This document shows, piece after piece, positions 60,555 through 64,000 of a stretch of DNA of 64,000 nt (positions are counted from its first letter, which is position 1; the number at the start of each line of letters is the position of its first letter). Under the pieces are notes generated by a model. The model did no database searches and was not told the origin of the DNA. It worked only from the letters and a program-made list of their open reading frames with translations. Source of the DNA: Petrosia ficiformis (lineage: Eukaryota > Porifera > Demospongiae > Haplosclerida > Petrosiidae). The DNA is taken from contig OX345640.1 of the NCBI GenBank assembly GCA_947044365.1, forward strand, positions 2,964,001-3,028,000, in the 5' to 3' direction. A program made the position numbers and the translations under genes.

Positions 60555-60889
60555 ATGATATATTAAAAAAACTTCCCGAAGTGGATGATGTCTTTGATTT
60601 AATTAAGGAAAAATCGGCCAACTGGTATGATTTGGCTATAGCATTGAAAATTGATAAACACACTCGTACCACTTTACACAATGATACACGGTTCACAAAT
60701 CATGGCAAATTAGACCGCATTCTTCAAAAGTGGCATCAGGCACATCCCTCAGATGTAACCTGGAAGAAGATCCTAGAAGTATTAGAATCAATGATGTTCA
60801 GAAGAACAGCAAGGGAAGTGAATAGTGAGCATTTAAATTCAAGGAATTATATACCAATTCGTTGGCTTCCTATACAAATTGCTGAATAG
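60555..60889 (+). CDS. Death-fold exon of the gene B region, altered C-terminus
   Basis: Acceptor TCATTTTAG, phase as in gene A. It reads DDILKKLPEVDDVFDLIKEK, ANWYDLAIALKID, GKLDRILQKWHQAHPSDVTW and KKILEVLESMMFRRTAREV, then departs from gene A. The last helix is replaced by NSEHLNSRNYIPIRWLPIQI, translated from a repeat that also occurs in neighbouring non-coding sequence at 60890, 61030 and 61800. It stops at TAG 60887. Whether it is spliced to gene B, to the downstream ZU5 exons, or dead cannot be told from sequence alone. Confidence 0.6.
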
Positions 60890-61316
60890 TGAGCATTTAA
60901 ATTCAAGGAATTATATACTACTGTATACTGTACTGTTCAGCTCTGATCATGAATTAGAAGATGAAAATTGGTATCTAAAATGCCGCTCTTCTTGACACCT
61001 AATTCATTGGCTTCCTATACAAATTGCTGAATAGCGAGCATTTACATTCAATGAATTATGTCCAATGACTCCAATCATTTGATTTTTGGAAATATTGTCA
61101 CTAATGTTGAGTTAAATTTTGTAGCTAATGATAATATACAAAAGATTTCATACTATGTTTTTGATATACATGCTAGTAGGTGTGGTTGTACACTACAATT
61201 ATTCCACTGAAATTTGTCAAAATTTCTTTAATAGTATCAGCAAAATTATGGATCAAGGAATTTAAAATGCGACACAAAATTAATTTCTTTGTGTAATTAT
61301 TTCTCTCTCAACACAG

Positions 61317-61577
61317 AGAAACTTGTAGATACACAATCAGAACTTGAGGAATTAAAAAAAAAGTATGAGGCACTAGAACATGAAAATGGTAAGTATTATT
61401 CTGAGGAAGTCGATTAGTTACTATATAGCAAAGCATTTTATCACTTGGAATGAGCAAATTCAAAACCAAATTTATAGTTCATTATTAACACAACTTTCTC
61501 AGAGTTATTCAAGAAGAAAGAATCCAGAATGTCACAAGAAATAGAGTGGAAAAACAAAGAGAACAAAGAATTTTGTG
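61317..61577 (+). CDS. Coiled-coil cassette 1 (two exons)
   Basis: 61317-61388 (KLVDTQSELEELKKKYEALE) and 61503-61577 (LFKKKESRMSQEIEWKNKEN) are both phase 1-1 exons. They are near-copies of the gene A exon at 49338 and of cassette 2. The donor of the second exon, TGTG|GTTAGT, is usable. Confidence 0.65.
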
Positions 61578-61974
61578 GTTAGTCTTGTACTGTATATATA
61601 CACTTCAATATTTGATACAGACAAATACAAACAACCATAATACAGCCTAAATTCATAATGCAAATCATGAAAATGTCCATGTATACTGTATCACTGTATA
61701 CTGTACTGTTCAGCTCTGATCATGAATTAGAAGACGAAAATTGGTATCTAAAACGCCGCTCTTCTTGACACCTAATTCGTTGGCTTCCTATACAAATTGC
61801 TGAATAGTGAGCATTTAAATTCAAGGAATTATGTCCAATGACTCCAATCATTTGAATTTTGCAAATATTGTCACTGATGTCGATTTAAATTTATTAGCTA
61901 ATGATAATGTACAAAAGATTTCATACCTTGTTTTTGATATACAAGTGTAAACATGCTAGTAGGTGTGGTTGTAT

Positions 61975-62750
61975 ACGTATAGGTTATACACCGAGGTAAA
62001 GGTTTCTACTGGATTTATCAAACCGAGGGCCGAAGGCACGAGGTTTGATAAATCAATAGAAACCGTACCGAGGTGTATAACCGTCTTCTACCATGAAACG
62101 CGCGCGAAATACAGTAACTAAGCAAATCTTTGCGCGTGGCAACAGTATACATAATTTCACTTACATATGGATATAGTGTGGGTTTCTGTGGCTCTTTAGA
62201 CAAGTAACTGATCAACAGTTCAATCGCAAATGACCAAAAGAGCTCTACATGTGGCAGACTTCCGGCTCCTCCTCTAAGCTGTATATTAAGGTGTGGTCTT
62301 CCAACAGCAATCGCGGTATCGATCGATCGCGATTGCTATCAAGAAGCTAGCGCTGCAAGAACAGCCCCACCCAACTCTTTTGGAATCTCATACAAGAGGA
62401 AGCAATAGAGCTCTGAAAGACCTCAATCAAGCTTACAAACTGGTGTCAGATTTTCAAAAAGAACATGCATCACTATGAATTACAGCTAATAATTATAGCT
62501 ACAGTTGTATATAGTCATCATGATTGTTGTTTTATGTCAATTATTATAATTATTATTTATGAAGTAAATTGACAACTATGTAACTTGAATTTCATTTCAA
62601 TCACTGACGGGAAAATTTTACTGGGAGGTTTAATAACATGTTATCAAACCTCCTGGTAAAGACCGGGAGGTTTGATAACACATTTAGAAACCTCATTATA
62701 AGCAATCTGATTGGTCAATTCAATCTAGTCATGGTAGAATTACATTTATT
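61975..62750. mobile_element. GC-richer insertion with hairpin ends
   Basis: The host sequence GTGTGGTTGTATAC...ATTCCACCAAATAGAATG, intact at 49183, is split here. The insert starts with a hairpin (GGTTATACACCGAGGTA...TACCGAGGTGTATAACC) whose inner arms TGGATTTATCAAACC and GGTTTGATAAATCA flank GAGGGCCGAAGGCACGA. A second hairpin (GGAGGTTTAATAACATG, TGTTATCAAACCTCC) lies near the right end. A 61-codon plus-strand ORF at 62293-62478 (ALKDLNQAYKLVSDFQKEH) has no recognisable domain. Confidence 0.65.
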
Positions 62751-62885
62751 CCACCAAATAGAATGAAATTTCTTTAAATTTCTGTGTGAGCATATTTTAA
62801 CAGTATCAGCAAAATTATGGATCAAGGAATTTTAAATGTGACACAAAATTAATTTCTCTGTGTAATTATTTCTCTCTCAACACAG

Positions 62886-64000
62886 AGAAATGTGTAGATA
62901 CACAATTAGAACTTGAGGAATTAAAAAAAAAGTGTGAGGCACAAGAACATGAAAATGGTAAGTATTGTTCTGAGGAAGTCGATTAGTTACTATATAGCAA
63001 AGCATTTTATCACTTGGAATGAGCAAATTCAGAGCCAAATTTATAGTTTATCATTAACACAACTTTCTCAGAGATATTCAAGAAGAAAGAAATCATAATG
63101 TTACAAGAAATGGACAAACAGAACAAAAAGTTTAGACAGAGGTTGGAGTCAAAGCTGGAAAAACGAAGAGAAGTACGACAAAGTGAAGCTGAAGTTCAGT
63201 TCAACAGTCTTATTCCTAAATCAGGTTTGAAAATATTAGTGTAATAGCACCATAACAAATGTTTCTCTTTCTTTATACATCACAGATCATTACCTCAAAA
63301 ATGTCGTCGTTGCTAAGGAAACTGCATTTAATATTGTAGGAAATGGACCACAGTCACTGAACTGGGAAGAGTATGGATTAAATATTCATTTTTCACAAGA
63401 CACCATTTCTCCGTCAGATACCTGTGAAATTGTTTTAAAGGCTCTAGTTGGTGGCGAATTTACATTTCCAGAAGGAACAGAGCTTGTAAGTGCTGTATAC
63501 GCCTTTTCTTTTTCAAAGAAACTCCTTCAACCAGTGAAGTTGGAAATACAGCACTGTGTATCATTGAAGAGCAAAGAGCAGTTCAAGTATATTAGTTTTG
63601 TTGAAGCACCATCCAGATTTACAGTACCGCCATATGGGTTTCAGCAGCTAGAGGGTGGAGAGTTTTTCATGGAAAATTGTTATGGATGTATCACTTGCAC
63701 TCCACATTGTCTAATAGGTATTGTATTATACCTTTTCAATCTACCATTCAGTTTATCTCCAATCAGTACTACTGAGAGTAAGTTTTTATGCTTGTATACA
63801 TTTTTTGTAAGAAATTTTAACTTCATTATCACAATTATGGTTATTGTATCTTCTATTTCTAGACCTATCAAGTAACTTCTCTATAATATTATACCGGAAT
63901 GTAGCAGTGTTTATTACATGCCACACATGTACTTGTAGTAACTGTATTCCAACTGCATGTATACATGGTATGACTTGCAGAAAAGCCTGGGTTTTATTGA
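62886..64000 (+). CDS. Coiled-coil cassette 2 and ZU5-domain exons (gene runs off the window)
   Basis: Exons 62886-62957 (KCVDTQLELEELKKKCEAQE), 63072-63224 (IFKKKEIIMLQEMDKQNKKF...SEAEVQFNSLIPKS), 63286-63717 and 63863 to the window end join in phase 1. The 143-codon exon 63286-63717 is a ZU5 domain: WEEYGLNIHFSQDTISPSD, IVLKALVGGEFTFPEGTELV, SAVYAFSFSKKLLQPVKLEI and FVEAPSRFTVPPYGFQQLEG. ZU5 domains occur with death domains in UNC5, PIDD1 and ankyrins. The next exon (NFSIILYRNVAVFITCHTCT) is open to position 64000, so the gene continues right. It may be the 3' part of gene B or a separate third member. Confidence 0.75.

Noticed and set aside
44094..64000. Bacterial origin (horizontal transfer) of the NTPase genes
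   Set aside because: Multiple spliceosomal introns with conserved phases, metazoan death and ZU5 domains and local base composition give no sign of recent transfer.

Overview
The window looks like nuclear DNA of a basal metazoan, most likely a demosponge such as Amphimedon queenslandica (an inference, not searched). The genes are intron-rich with standard GT-AG junctions, encode metazoan proteins, and are closely packed. Introns are AT-rich and saturated with the palindromic motif TACATGTA, microsatellites and small non-autonomous DNA transposons.

Left third (about 1.9-20.5 kb, minus strand): one large gene, an ASPM orthologue. Twenty exons were reconstructed with consistent phases. They give a short N-terminus, two calponin-homology domains, a single 5.7-kb exon of IQ motifs built from nested recent duplications, and a C-terminal helical-repeat domain. 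Its 5' end faces ATG16L1 across about 335 bp.

Middle (20.8-39.8 kb, plus strand): a complete ATG16L1 orthologue (20 exons, about 569 aa, N-terminal ATG5-binding helix, coiled coil, WD40 propeller). A complete tropomodulin (9 exons, about 328 aa) follows after only 161 bp. Introns carry minisatellites, hAT, Tc1-like and foldback MITEs, a decayed HIRAN-like ORF inside a terminal-inverted-repeat element, and a tRNA-containing SINE-like insertion with a 16-bp target duplication.

From 39.8 to 44.1 kb there is no confident gene, only a possible two-exon minus-strand gene and a 1.65-kb inverted-repeat element.

Right third (44.1-64 kb, plus strand): a tandem family I cannot assign to a named protein. 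Gene A is a P-loop NTPase-like protein with a coiled coil and a C-terminal death-fold domain. After it comes a mosaic pseudo-segment made of a copied tropomodulin exon and a broken death-domain exon. Gene B is a paralogue of A that has an in-frame TGA exactly where A has the first Cys of a CxxC motif. Then come another death-fold exon, duplicated coiled-coil cassettes and a ZU5 domain running off the window. From the large NTPase exon onwards every internal intron is phase 1 except the one closing the NTPase exon, so most exons are symmetric cassettes. NTPase, coiled-coil, death and ZU5 modules together suggest an innate-immune or cell-death signalling family (inference).
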